Assembly: GCF_040436345.1 (NCBI RefSeq)
Contig: NC_133218.1
Coordinates: 25,036,710-25,100,709 of the forward strand
Length of the DNA stretch: 64,000 nt
Reading direction: 5' to 3'
From: Pagrus major
Taxonomy: Eukaryota; Chordata; Actinopteri; Spariformes; Sparidae
The notes below the pieces were generated by a model. It had not been told where the DNA came from. It did no database searches and saw only the letters and a program-made list of their open reading frames with translations. The stretch's first letter is position 1. Each line of letters begins with the position of its first letter. Shown one piece after another: positions 25,701 to 39,539 of the stretch. Made by a program: the position numbers and the translations under genes.

Positions 25701-28220
25701 AAAAGACACGAGTAATGGATTCTTAAGGTAAATTTGGAATGATTGTACTTTCTTGAAAGCTTAACGCTGCAATCATTCAACAAATGTGAGTGTTTAACAG
25801 GACTAGATACTAACTTATCAAGGTTAATTTTGTGTAAAATTTTGTAGAAGTTTTATGCGGTATGATTTTTACCTCTGAGATCTCTACAAGGCAAATTTCA
25901 CCAGATGATTCTCTTTTATAAACTGGTGGGAATAGAAAGTTAGATAGATTAGAGTTGCTTCTATTGCCTAAGACATTAGTAGTGCATGGGAGTCCAGTGC
26001 AGGAGGCTGCAGCTAAAACAAGGCTCCCAAAGAACTTTTTTTTCCCTTCTTTTTTTTTTTCAAAGTGCATTTATTCAGAATTGCCAGCGTTGCTCTTTCT
26101 GCAGGTCTCCAAAAGACTGGTTTTTACACTGTCTACACGCATTACTCCCATAGTCTGTTGAAGGCTGATCCTGTCACCCACATCTTTCCTGCAGCCGGGC
26201 CACCCAGCCAGGATGTGCCGCCAACATGTCATCCCTCTGTGTGGTCCTTAACAAAAGAGAAACACAGAGACAGAGGGAAGCACAGCAGTGCCAACCAAGA
26301 GAGAGATGTTTCAAAATATGACAGTGTCATCTCTGGGAAGGGAGCGCCGAGGAGAGAAAAGGGAAACAAAGTGGAGGAAAAAAGTGTGTGAAGAAAAAGA
26401 TAAAACCAGCAGAGTCTGAGGTAAGCTCCCTGGTGCTCTCAGGCAAATTTAACCTATGTATGTTTATATATTATTAAGTACATAATTAGGAGCAAAGCAG
26501 AGATTTCATTTAAAAATAAAGAGGTGTTTCTTATTTTGTTTATCTGCATGAAGTGTCCAAAAACCACAAGATAAAAACAAGAGGAAAAACTAATATGCGG
26601 TGGTTTGATAATATCATCTTGCTTTCAAAACAAACAAAAACAATTTAAGAGGTTTATGCCAATAAAGATATGAAACGTGTCCAAAAACAGTTTTGCAACC
26701 AAATTTTTCTTGTGCAATTGTTAATCTTCATGAAATTATTTACATTCTGAGCCATAGAACAACAAAGAATCCTCTAAAAGTTAATCACAAAATATATACA
26801 ACAGAATTATAATCACAACTTGTCAAAAAGACAGAAAACAGAAAGTGACGTGAGTACCATGTAACTTTTGCTATTTACTATTTCTGTGGTGATTCCGGTA
26901 TATTTTGTTCTCCTTTATGGTTGTTTCTGGATGATTTAGTTGCCAGTTGATGGATATTAAATAACCTTTGCTGCCATCAGGCTCATTTGTAATTTGCAAG
27001 ATAAAGATCTCAAAGATATCCAATGTCCTGAATGTGTATTGTGTTAAGGAGCTGTTTTTGCGCTGACTGATACCAGCCCACTTCAGTGATTTACGCAACA
27101 CTAGATTATAGCATGGAAAGATAAGAGTGGTGGAAAAAAATGATTTGCAGGGCATGTTACCTGTCCAACTGAGCTGAGCTCCAGTGTTGAGTTGAAAAGT
27201 TTTCCTCTCATTATTACAGCTGAGGTGCTGTAAGTCTGTAAAGTACACCTAACTATTATCATACCTTAGGGCCTCATTTGGCTTCCTGAGCATTGGTTGA
27301 ATGTTCAGCCTTACTATTACGACAATGAATAGTTTAACACAATAGTAATTCTAATTATGTCTACATAATATCAAACATATATTTTGTTTGATCTTTGGTT
27401 AATGTAAAACCGCTGAAAATTATCGCAAAAAAATATTTGATTTGGTTTGAATCAAATTCAAAAGCTGTCCCTTTTGTGTTTAGTGTTCATGAGCACGTCA
27501 ACACACCAATACAATGATTTATAAGACACAGATTTTGAGGAATTTTGTGGGGTGAAAAAGGCCAAAACAGCACTGTCTGGAGGTAGGAGGTGTATAAAGT
27601 TTTGGTTTCTGGCACATTTTATCTTTTCAGAGAGAGGAGACAGATTTTGTTGCCAAAGATCAGAGACAACATCTGATATGGAATTTTGGACAGGGGTGTT
27701 GGGGAATTTGACACGTTAGCTGCTCTCTGCAAACCAGAGAGTAGGAAGTAGATGAGATCTGTGTTGGTAGTGTCTCTGATATCACCATGTTGATGTTGTT
27801 CCTGAACATCATAAATATTTGTTAATTGTTCCAGGACCATCATTGCAACTGACCAATCATGCTGTTCTGATGCTACAGCATTGGGACTCGTGTCGATGTT
27901 GTTCCTGGAACATCATAATTAATGTTGCTCTAAGACCATCATTTCAACTTATAAAATAGTGATAAAAAAACTGTATCTGGAGCAAGCTGTCATGGCTGAC
28001 TGGGTTGTATCATGTTAGGAACGTATTATTATACTGTTCATTTTTTGTTACTTTTGGACAAAAGTCACTCATTATCATCAGTTTCTTTCTCAGTTTTCTG
28101 CTGCTTTTTGGTAAGGTTTAGGGAACTAAAACACTTGTTTACGTCATGTCACATTACGTTATTGAGTCAGAATAGACTTTAACAATGTTAAACTTGTGTT
28201 TGAAAATGTTTATCCACCAA

Positions 28221-28331
28221 AACTACTTTGTTAGGTTTAGGTAATAAAAGTACTTGGTTAAGTTTAGTTAACTTAACTACTTGGTTAGGTTTAGTTAACT
28301 AAACTACCTGGTTGGGTTTAGGTAACAACAA
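28221..28331. repeat. Degenerate ~27-bp minisatellite
   Basis: Four units of the type actacttggttaggtttag followed by ttaactaa, each diverged by a few bases. A partial unit may lie at ~28110. Confidence 0.7.
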
Positions 28332-28529
28332 TAAGAGGTCGCTGCCAAACAACAAAGGTAAAAATGGAGCGTATTAACATGCTTGCGCAGACAACCTGTA
28401 CAGCTGGGGTTTTTTTGTTGTTTTTTTTGTGGTGACAGGCTGTAATTTGAGGGTCTTTGGGCCTTAGTTTACGTTCATGTTTTGATATTAAATCTGATGG
28501 CAAGATTTGCAATAGTTATATGCTGCACG

Positions 28530-28574
28530 AGGTAGATACAGAAGCACATCATCTGCATACAGCAATATTCTCAT
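28530..28574 (-). pseudogene. Reverse transcriptase remnant (YADD box), L1-like
   Basis: The minus strand reads MRILLYADDVLLYLP. YADD at 28559-28548 is the catalytic box of non-LTR reverse transcriptases, and the xLYADDVLLYL context is typical of L1-type elements. Stops follow within 15 codons and precede it within 20, so it is a dead fragment. The boundaries of the whole relic are unknown. Confidence 0.5.
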
Positions 28575-29913
28575 CTTCTTTCTGACATTTTTGTCACAGA
28601 TGCGTTTATCTTCAGTGATTCACTAGAGGCCCAATATGGTTGGAAGAAAAAAACACTTCGGCCTGTGCACTTCACAAAAGGTCTTGATAATTGAAGTGGC
28701 ATGTGATATATGGTGTCTGTGTAAGAGCAATATATTTTAAGAACTTCAGAAGTGACATTTTTTTGGAGCAGATACTTTTGAAGGAGCTGGTGGGATGTAG
28801 GACACACTGTGCACACTCGCTGCACTCCACAGGTGCTGCAGGAACCTGAACATATTACTTTCAGCTCATTCATTCCTCCACACCTCCATGATGCGAGAGA
28901 ACTGAGGGGCAAAGAAAAGATTCTGCACCCGATGTGTTTTTCTGGGCAGACTTGGAGGAGACAATGTAACGGCTGGGGATTACTATTAAATGGCACTCTG
29001 CTGAGAGAGTAAAGCTCTTAATTCTTAATATGTTTTTGTTTGCCTCATTGTTGCCTCAATTTGTCTGATATTATGAGCTGAAACCTGAGAATATTTATAT
29101 GAAAATGAAATGCAATTTTAAGAGCACACTGAATAGCAATGTCAGTCTCTGAGGCTGTGTTCAGTCCAAGTCTGGTGTCCAGCCATGTTTCCTGAGAGCC
29201 TGGTTGACTGAGCCCTGTTTACAGGGGTGACTCCTCCCGGCATCCGAGGTTGTGGTGCAGGCAGACTCCTGTCAGCTGGCAAGGCCACTTAGCTCCATAG
29301 CTAACTTAGCTACTTGCTATTGGCAACTAGTTGCTACAGCCAAAGATAGCTACAGCAAAGAGTAGCAAGTCCAGTAAAGTGAGCAGCAGTAAGCGGTTGT
29401 AGTTTTGGAGCTGCATTCGAATTCTGGCAATTACAAGTTACACCTTTAATAAAAGTAAGTATTTCAGCTTGTTTTATTATGAGGCAAAGTTAACGAGTCA
29501 CAGTGTATGTTGATGGCAGCTCAGTTCCACAATGAAGTAATTTCATAACTTGAAATTTCTTCACTGAAAAGTCGTAACAGCAGTCATAACTTTGTAATGT
29601 GCAGACACAAACTCCAGAATGTGTTTAGGTAGGACAACTCAGCTAAATCCTCGCACCACATGTGAACAGTGTTTGTCACAGATAATTACTGCTGCCACAT
29701 TACACAATACAACACATTCAGCATGTCCACACCTAAAGTAATTCAGCATGTGGCAAACTCGCACACAAGTAATGGCTTGAGAAAGTGAATGGATGTAAAC
29801 AATACCCTAATATCAAGACATTATGGAGGAGCAGCTGGGTACTTGGTCAGGTCTGCAGAGATCCTGCTAATGATCATTCATGTGAACCCCATATCCTGTC
29901 CCAAAACCTCCAG

Positions 29914-29914
<1 letters not shown>

Positions 29915-29956
<42 letters not shown>

Positions 29957-29957
29957 C
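29915..29957. repeat. (CA)n microsatellite
   Basis: About 21 CA units with one CG variant. Confidence 0.95.
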
Positions 29958-31097
29958 TTATTCAGTCACACTCTTCTCTCCTGACATAAGACAGTAAGTG
30001 CATACATAAATACAATAAGCATTCATACATACAGTCTCTTGAGAAGCCTATTTTCTGTCAGTGCTTTCATTGTCGGATCAAGCTGTCCATATGCTTTGCG
30101 AACAAATAACTACAAATGCCTGGCCTGCACGAAACAACAGTGTGTTCCTCATCATTTGTTGTGAAAACAGTCCCTCTGGTGGCCTCCCTGCCCCCACACT
30201 GCATTTTCCCCACTGTAAATCATGATGAAATGGCTTGCAGGTGTCAGGATTAAAGAATACTCTCAAATGACTTTGGGCCACAGACACAGTCACAGCTGCT
30301 TCTCTCCTTTTGCCAGGTCCTTTATTGCCATTTGTTTTCTGTTTAGTGTGATGGTCTTGTAGTACCAGGGCTGGGTTGGACTAATGGCTAGCCTCCAGAG
30401 GCTTTGAGACTACAGTACATGGAGCTTTGCCATGACTGCTCTGACATATACAGTCTTTTAAGATGATGAATAAAAACAGCATCCAGCCATCCCAGGGTGT
30501 TTCGTTTGTCGCCTTAATAGTATGTAACCATATTTTTTCTGAGAACCAACATTATTCTGTGACAGTTTTTCTGGAATAAATATAGTAGAGAGAGAGGAGC
30601 GAATAAAAAATGTACCATTGTAATTTTTATTTGATTATGGTGCCCCATGTGTTGGCATCAGTGAGAGTGAGCTGAAATGTCTGCCCTAAGCATCCCTCAT
30701 CTCCAGATGACAACAAAGCTCAATTGTGTAGCTACTTCTTTGTTTGCAACCGCCTTTTATAATGTGGGGTGTATTTTATGATGTAGAACAAACATGAAAA
30801 TCACTTAGACTTGTGTTAACCAAAGACACTTTAATCAGGCATTATGCCGAAAACCCATCCAAAAAACCCATTGACTTCCAAGACAAGGGAACTGGAAGTG
30901 CAAAAAATTTCCTTACGGGTTTTAAGGACTCATTCCTGCAGTGTCTCTAGAACAAATAGTGAATTTGTTTATTTTTTCCTCAAATCAGAAATAAGCCGGT
31001 TTTGATCATGTGGGAGTCGTGAACATGCAGGTCAACAAACTGGAGATAATCACAGACACTAATTTAGATCTTTCTCAGGGCAGACAATTTGCTTGTC

Positions 31098-31245
31098 GGG
31101 TGTAACTAATAACGTTAACGATGGCTCTGTTCCATTTAGGTGCCCCAGTAAGCTGTGCCAGTGAGCCAGCATACACAATAGCAGCAACCTGGCACTGGAG
31201 GAGCTAAATGGAACGCAGCCATCGTTAACATTATTCACTACACCT
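31098..31245. repeat. Hairpin element, 42-bp inverted arms
   Basis: Arm 31098-31139 (gttaacgatggct, gttccatttag) pairs with 31204-31245 (ctaaatggaac, agccatcgttaac) around a 64-bp loop. A related half copy (attaacgatggctctgtt) lies near 11750. Confidence 0.7.
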
Positions 31246-32789
31246 ACGTTTGACAAGTCGTAGTTCTGTGAGAAACAGCTATTAAAAAGATTAGTGAGCA
31301 ACTGAGTGTAGTACATCCCTTATGTAAATATAACAGTGTGCACTACATGATATGAGATATCATATGCTGTAATCTTAAATGTCATTTAGCTGTCAAAACA
31401 AAGGATTAAGTTTGATTACACTATGAGATCTCTAAAGAGTAAAAGTGAAAACAAAATCACTCTTAATCAATAAGACCTGAAGGAACATTTCCTTCAAAAC
31501 TTCACCGACACCAAAGCAGGGAGGAAATATAATAATTTGTTGAGGGAGTCTGGGTTAGTACGTAGCTGTGTGCCAGTGAAGTGAGACTGTGCAGATCAGG
31601 CTGCTGAGTGCAGTTTGTTGGACCACTTCTATGTAGTGTCGAGCTGTTCCAAGCACGTACTGGCCACCACACTTCATATGCAAGTTTGATGTAACATGAG
31701 TGTTTAGAGTGCCTGCCCCAGTTTTACATACTTGGGCAACATAGTTATACTTGTGATTATCTTGCACCTTGAGTCCAAAACCACTATGACATATTATATG
31801 AGGCTGTTGAGCAGCGATGAGCACCACTCTAGGTCCAAGGAGAAACTGGATAACCACTGGGATTAGATAAGGTGAGTCTAAGGTTTCCATCAGTACACAT
31901 TCCTCACAATGGGCACCTTCTGGACAAAGTGTTCTTTATTTTTTTAAATGTATATTGCCAATCTTTTTAGTTTCTATAATGCATTTTTAATTAAGAAAGA
32001 CATAATATTCAACCTGCAATTACCTTATGTTTTATATTAACACTGAAGCAACTTTGTATTCAGAAAGATTCACTTGTGCTATCAAACCTAAGAGTTAACA
32101 CACAGCTACAGACGTCTGGTAGGCACTCCACATGTCCATGTTTTTTCATTTTCAAATTTGTAAGTCTTCAGACCCAACTGAAGCGGAGTCAAGTGACATC
32201 ACTTGAGGCAGTGAATCAGAATTTATTCAGCTCTGCATGCAGCCTTTAACAAAAGGCTTTGTACAACTTTGTTCACCTATGCAGTAGTACTTTCCAGGAC
32301 ATATAAAGAGACTTTGATGTGACATGAGTGTCCTTGCTGGTGGCTTTTCAGCCTGCTCAGGTTGTTGAATCTGCAGTGGAGCACATTGGTGAGAGAAATA
32401 CCTCTGGCTGTTCAGCTAAGCGAATCTGTGCACAAGAAGAAAAACTGAAAAAGAAAGGGAAATCCCCTTGAGCCTGTCGTTGTAGTATCCATGATATCAC
32501 CCATTTAACACATGTTTTCCTTATTTTTTGCCTCTACCTATTGGCCAGTGGCATTTGCAACTTTCTTATCAGACATATTCATGATTACAAGTGGTGAAAA
32601 AATGAAAGGCAAACACTGCTTTATCATGACAACGATTTGCATATCTGCATTCCTGAGTCTTCTGGTTTCTTTTGCATGACGAATACAAACAACTGCCATC
32701 TGGTGGTTTTGAGAGTTGTTTGCTCTTGTGCAGGTGCAGAACGTACAGACTATTTGGCTGCCAGCTGTAATCTTTACCGTGTGTTCAAA

Positions 32790-32889
32790 GGCAGCTTTTG
32801 GCAGTGACACAAGCGATGTGAGACGACACAACACTTTCGTCGCTGCTAGTTCTTTGACGTCGCTTTGGTGTGTCTGGGCCTTTAAGGCT
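32790..32889. mobile_element. TTAA-ended repeat end
   Basis: gtgtgtctgggcct followed by TTAA at 32880-32884, with CG-containing subterminal sequence (tttgacgtcgctttgg), resembles the end of another short TTAA element. Its left boundary is not found. Confidence 0.35.
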
Positions 32890-33976
32890 GTACTTGCCAC
32901 TGCCCTGAACCCAGCAATTTGTTGTTGATTGTTTTGTTGATCCAATCATCCACTTGTTAATTGTCATCACAGCTCCACCCACCTTCAACCAGAGCAGAGG
33001 TCTAATGTGTGGGTGTGCAGGGACTTTAAAGTAATGTCACATTAAAAACCATTTCACTTCCCATACCTGTAATATATATATCAGGCTTTTATGAGAATTG
33101 ACAGAAGATTTAGGAAAAGACTGAATCATTCTAACATCTTTCTTTCACGTTCAGAAACGTAAATCCCTCAGTTCGGAGAAATGACTCCCGGGACATTTTT
33201 ATGACCAGTGAGTGACTCAGTGTGTGAGGTATAAGGTACGAACAAAATAATGAAAAAAACACATGAAGCAGGACTTTGAAGTGGGTGACACCCAAATTAC
33301 AAAGGCGATTACACAGCTGAGTCATGTTACATTCACTGTCTATTCCCAGCTTGTGTCAGTCCTTACAGTCAAACTGCACTGTCTGGTAGAGCAGCACCTG
33401 TTGTGAGATGAGGCTCTTAAAAAACAAAGACCTTGAAAATTACCATGATATTGACTCAACGCATTTAAAGCAGACTTACTAAAAGCAGTTTGTCATGACC
33501 TTTTTTATGGCTGTCATTTGAAAAACCTCATGTATCATGAACATAAACCCCAAACTCCTTTTGTCTTTTCACTCTCCCGTCTCTTATTTGTTTGAATGTA
33601 AGAGCCACTGGGCGCTTACCAGAAAAATATCTGAGTGGATAAAGAGACAGCTCCCCCACTCTGAGTTTTAACTCCTCCGGTTCCCTTCTGTCTTCCCGCC
33701 TCCAGCTGACTCCGGTCCATCATCCACCCTTCGACCACTCCGATATCCTCCTCTCTCATGCCTTCATCCCTCAACCCTCCCTTCAGACACATAATCCACA
33801 TCAGTTTAGCTGTCCACCACCCATGGTATGCAATAAACTTCTAAATTTATAACTTTAACATCATTGATCCCTAATGGGAGGAGGATTTCCTCATGTGATT
33901 CAAAACAGACTGAGGCTGAAGGTTTGTCAAAAATTTATATCCAACCATAATGGCACTCATGGCACTTTGTAGAGTG

Positions 33977-34310
33977 TATACCTCTGCCAAAGCCCAACGG
34001 GTCCCCTTTTGTACTCACTTACAGTATACATGCCAGCCACCTAAATACACCTGAGATTTTTCATCAAGATCCATGCATGATTCCCTGAGAAAAGTAAAAT
34101 GTCAAGAAAATGCCCGATCTCTTAATTTTAAATCTGGATCCATACCTTTATTCGGCTTCACTACAAAAGTTAATGGGGTCCATTCTGGGCCGAGACCCAT
34201 CCTCCATCCAAGTTTCAAGAAAAAAACATTCAGTAGTTTTTGTGTAATCCTGCTAACAAACCAAGCAACAAACAGACACGGATGAAAGCATTAACTCCTT
34301 GGTGGAAGTC
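33977..34310 (-). mobile_element. Interspersed repeat, family D copy 2
   Basis: Matches 6369-6690 at both ends (tacctctgccaaagccc; ctccttggtggaag) and inside (tcatcaagatccatgca, cagtagtttttgtgtaat). Slightly longer in the middle than copy 1. Confidence 0.7.
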
Positions 34311-35333
34311 AATATCTACGTGTACAGATGGACTGAATCTGTTTCTGTCTATTTTGCTGACATCATTTTATACTGACAGACATGAAGTCAGTGTGTTTGT
34401 GGCGACCTAGCTGTTTTTTTAAGCCAAACATGATGTTTTCCCAACCCTAACCAATTGTGTTTTGTGCCTAAACCTAACCGGATCATAAGCACAGAGCTGT
34501 AACAAGACAGAAATAGAAAATTGAACCTAAAGTAACATAAAGTTGCAACTTAAAGAAACGTGTCTGTTTCCAGAAATGTACTATGCTAAAATTTCTGGCG
34601 ATTGGTTGCATTTTAAAAAAAAACATTTTTTTTTTAGAATGAGTCTAAAAAGATCATTTTAAAAATGTGTGTAAGAAGGTGTGTTGACCAAATCATTTTG
34701 TTCCTAGCATTAACAAACTTTATAGAAGCGACCAAGAATGTTACAGCTACAGTCTGACTGCCAGCGCCTGTCTGAAGAGGAACACCATACAGTGGGTGAA
34801 TAAAACATGTCAGCGCAGCCTTGTTCTCTCCTCCACCTCCTCCTGTGTCCACAACTCCTCCACACTCTGCTTTTTATTACTTTGTGCCGTGGCACCTGTA
34901 GAGGCTGACACAGGGATGTATACACAAGTCAACCAGGACCATCTGCAGCCTGTAAATGTTTGAGTGTGATACATTCTTCATTGGTCATGGCCCGCTTTGT
35001 AATGTTGTTATGTTTTATGCTGACAGATAGGAAAGAGCAACAGGAAGACAAACAGCTTTTATGAGTTCAGTTCAGCGAATCATTGCTTGATTGCTAACTG
35101 TTGGACATTTGTGATGTAGGAGAATTTCACCTTTTCATCTCAAAGATCACAAATACATGGCGCACACCTTTTGCACCCTTCTCTCTACACTGTCATTTAT
35201 TTGGTGTGTTACATCAAAGTGTCTGTCGGTTATAATTTAAGTTACGTTTAAAGGACGAAGAGTTAAAGACATACAGACCTTATATACGTCCCTCCATTTT
35301 CGTAGTGCAGAAGGTAAAATAAAATTGGAAAAG

Positions 35334-35599
35334 TTCAAAGCAACATTATGTAAATGTTTTACCTTAAAACAACAGCTTCAAAATCATGTTGATGGTACAG
35401 TGTCTTGTAATAGTGTGAATGGTGTCTCAGTCACTTGTTTCTCCACTATGTAACTTCAGTGAGAGGGTCGGATCACAGCGCTACATACATGTTTACTTCA
35501 ACATACAAATTTTCATTGTTATGATGTAATGAGTTTTGTTTGAGTTAGCACCTACATTACGTCTGTCAAAATGACTTTTTCTACATAATGTTGCTTTAA
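35334..35599 (-). mobile_element. TTAA MITE, family A copy 2
   Basis: Ends aagcaacattatgtaa and ctacataatgttgct, TTAA on the right (35596-35599), TTCA on the left. Reverse orientation relative to copy 1. Confidence 0.8.
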
Positions 35600-38084
35600 A
35601 TATATTTTGTGTGTGCCTCAAATTCAATTAATGCATACCATTTATTACACCATAATGACAAAATTTAAAAAGTGAATAATTTTCTTGTCTAGGGGTTGAC
35701 CATACTACCTGGTTTCAATTCAAAACTTATAAAAAGCAGTATAAATCAATACATTTTTCTTGGTATTTTGATACACCCCCAATATGTGGTGTTAAAGCTC
35801 TATTATTGATATTTCTTATTTTAACAATGAATGAAATGAATAAATGTTATCTATACCTATATAAAAGGCAGAAACCCATCCATCCAACTCTGTCGCTCAA
35901 TGGAGCATTTTAGCCTCTTTCAGCTGATTGTTTTGGCTTAATGTCTACATATTTACTGCATGGCTCAGTCTCACCGCTCTTTTACCTTGTGTGGCTGAAC
36001 TTTGTTTCCCAGTTCATTGTAAGATTATGCCAAATATTTCAGATGTGCTGACTTTGGTTTTATGTGTAAATCAGTGGATTAGACCTCATTAAATCTGACA
36101 GCTTGTTAACCATATGTATTATTTTACTCTGGAGTCTTACTTTGCATTCCCTACAGCGCTGCAAAACCTGGCAAGAAAATTGCTCATATAATCCATAAGA
36201 ATCTTTTTTTTTCTTATTCCTTAATATTTAAATGTTGCATGACATCTGTATTTCTCAAAATAAAATCAAATGGAGGGCTTGAACCACCTCTCCCTGAGGA
36301 AGAAATGCAACCACCAGAGGGCAACACTATCACATTGTCCCCATCACTACTAACTGTTTACCACATTCTGGATCTTTTTACATTTGTAAATAGTTCGGGG
36401 AGGATTTTACTGGCAGGTTGTTGTTCATGTAGTCTGTCAGCAGTCAGTGTGATATCTGACATGTTTAAAGGGAAACAACAACCAGGAGAGGACGAGAGGG
36501 GATAATGTTCCACTAAGAGGGAAATCCAGAGGTGTAGGTCTACACCCCAACAACCAAAACATGCAGAGAAAATATGAAGATTGTTTCTAACAGAATAAAA
36601 GTGAAGTCATTGCATTGCTTGTGTAGTCTGTTGTGTTTTTTTTGCACCCGAAACAGTGATTCTACTCATTTTACCAGATTTTTGCCTGTTTGTGCAATAA
36701 AATCCCATGTCGTCCCTGTCTGTAATTTATCCAAAACACACTGAGACGTTAACTCTCAGCTGGAATTTATTTGTGGAGTGAAGGAAGTCATCTAATAAGA
36801 GGGTGTAGCTGCCTGTCTGTCTGACAGCTTCTCTCAGAGAAAACAAAACATTAATAAATAAATAAGGAAAACAGTCTGGGCCTCCCACTCCCACTCAGTC
36901 TCCTCTGGTTTATCATCCAACCATCCTGTGGGGCCGGAGCCGTGCTGCAGAGTCTGCGCTCCAACGTGCTATACTGCAATCAAAAACACCTGGCCTCAGG
37001 GCTTGGAACGGTCACAACATTACAGCATATAAACGAGCCAACTACTCCATATAGAGGCCCCATAATTGTTGGACTGGAGAGGATATCTCTCTTTTTTTTT
37101 TCTTTTTTCTTTTTTTTTTACTGCGTGGTTTTACTATTGTTGTAAGACACAGGACCCAGGGCCAAACTTAACTGTGCAATACAGACTTTATGAACATCAT
37201 TTTACAAACAAATAGGAATTACGCAGAAAGCTGTAATACAACGCTGACTCACCAGAGCTGTGAGACTCCACTTGGCATGGGAAATACACATTTCTGTTTC
37301 TCACCTGCAACACAAAAAAAGGATTTGGCATCAAGACTTTTTTTAATATATATTTTAGAGGTTTTGTGTCATTTGGCCGAATTAAAGTGCTGGTGCTTGT
37401 TAGTTGGGATGTGCTCAAATCAACATGATTTCACTCAAGCAGTAATGAAAAACAATATGATGTTGTTTTGGACCGCCCTTGTTTCTGGACAGCTTTAGAT
37501 TGATGTCACAAACAACACTGGCCAAAATATTAAACCTCAACACACTGGTACTCTGCTTGATTGCCACAGCTGACATCACCAAGAGTTTTATAATCGATTA
37601 GTGAATACAATACACTGACGGTAAATGTGCTTCAGATAACGGGAAAGGATTGGACCAAGACATTTAACTTTAAACAAGAGGAACTTTTGTCAAGTTTATG
37701 ACATTAATGACTTGGGTCTCAAGTCTCAGTAAATGTAAAGATGAGGGGCATCAAAAAAAAGAAAATGCCTGAGGAGAGAAAAAAAAAGTTGGACAAAAGT
37801 GCATTGTTGTTGTAACATTAATGGGGATACAAGAATAAGAATTTTCCTCCTCATTATGACCAAGCTGCTGGGCAGGGTCTCTGGTTTCTCCCCCCTGCCG
37901 GGCCCTGGCACCCCCGCAGCATCCCCACAGAGACGGCTTCCTTGCCGTGATGAGCTTTTGACAGGCCCCAAAACAGCCTGCTTAATGCTGTGCCAGGCCA
38001 GACATGGAGCGGCTGGGATGCTGGCAGCTTCTTGGCCCACACCATGTATCACGGGCCTCAACCCATTTTACCCTTAGTTTCCCT

Positions 38085-38087
<3 letters not shown>

Positions 38088-38122
<35 letters not shown>
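38088..38122. repeat. (CT)n microsatellite
   Basis: Perfect TC run of ~34 bp. Confidence 0.95.
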
Positions 38123-38126
<4 letters not shown>

Positions 38127-39539
38127 CGCCCTTTCTTCCTAGTGCCTCAGGATTGTTATGCAAAGCTTTCCAAGCAGAGATGTGGGAGTTCTTTTCGAGC
38201 ACAGATGTATCCAAATCATATTTGTACAATCTCCAGTCGTAGCAAGAGATGTTGGTCCGGTCTGAGAGCTGCTGTTATCTGGGCTGAGTGGCCAGGTGTG
38301 AGGCTTTGGCCTCACCTGGGACATGTACCTCACCTTTGAAACGTAGAGACTCACTATCTGGAATCAAGCAGTAATTTTAGCTCTTTGTCACCAATAACTG
38401 CTGACAGCTGTTGATTCTTCACATCTCCTCAGAGAAGGTGACGCTGGCTTTAAAATCCATGACGATCTTTTAGTTTATTCATGTTGCTATTGATAATATG
38501 CACAAACTGCAAAAATCCACAAAAGCGAGCATCAGAATCGATGAGTGCTTCGTGTCAGTATAACAGTTTTTGAAGATTTTGCATGAAAACTTGACATGAG
38601 AATAAAACTCAGGCTGCAGAGACAAAGAACTAAGATACACTACTGCCATCCAGTGTTAAAGTACAAGTACTGTACAGAGAGTTAAAACAAACATGTAGTC
38701 CATCTGCTACGAGACGTGACTACACAAGGATAACTCATTACAGCTATACTATGCCTTTTCCATTTGTGGTCAGTTTTATGGCTTTTGAACTGTAAACACT
38801 GCTCCGAGGAAAAGGAAAAACAAAACGCTTGTGTTGTGACATTCTTATGTCTCTGAGCCTCTGAGGGCAGCTTTACTGCACTTACATGAAACCTGGTGGT
38901 CAGTTAACTATTGGAACAAAAGTGTTGGTGGAAAAACAACAATTACACTCTGTCTTATAATCAAAACAGCACAGCACACAATAAAATAACAGCCCATGAG
39001 CATTTTATTGTGCTTTGCAGATTATTAGAAGCGTGTGTTCGTGTGTCTTTCTGAAAAAGAAGAAAACTAAACATTATTCATTATTGTTTATAGCTATCAA
39101 ATTCATTAAGTGGATGGAGATGAAGGATGTAAGACTGTGAGCCTTTGCTCACTACAACATTTGAAAGTGTGAAATAAACCACGACTACTGAGATTTTCAC
39201 ACGCATCAGTTTAACATGTGTATAAACAAAAACACACATTGGACACGGCTGCCAGCGGCCACACAGACACTCGCTGTGCTCACAGATAGTGGATGGCTGG
39301 TTGTCTAATGGACGCTGGTATGCCGAGCAAATGAAGCGACTACAAAGGACTAAGACAACACAAAACCATTAAGCTCATGAATATTTCACTTTATAGTAAT
39401 GAATCTGTTTACGATAACTAACAATGAGGTGCAACTTTTCTTCATCCAGCTGTGGAACTTCTGTATTTTGATCTCATTTTCTGAGACCTGAGTTTTTGGA
39501 GATACTGTACACATTACTGCTATGTAGTAATTGGTAATA

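Larger units (their letters stand above)
22001..36000. other. Intergenic, no supported gene
   Basis: Dominated by repeats and microsatellites: a composite element at 23374-24344, an inverted MITE pair at 23612 and 25354, a degenerate reverse-transcriptase motif at 28530-28574, a minisatellite at 28221-28331, hairpin 31098-31245, family D at 33977 and family A at 35334. The remainder is AT-rich single-copy sequence. Confidence 0.5.

Noticed and set aside
26871..27248. 125-residue minus-strand open frame
   Set aside because: AT-rich, no domain, no signals of splicing or promoter; likely chance.
28571..28996. 141-residue minus-strand open frame
   Set aside because: No recognisable domain; it lies next to a YADD relic in another frame and is best explained as part of an old retroelement or chance.
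32538..32945. 135-residue minus-strand open frame
   Set aside because: Overlaps a TTAA-ended interspersed repeat (gtgtctgggcct-TTAA); composition and lack of motifs argue against a gene, and no splice context is seen.
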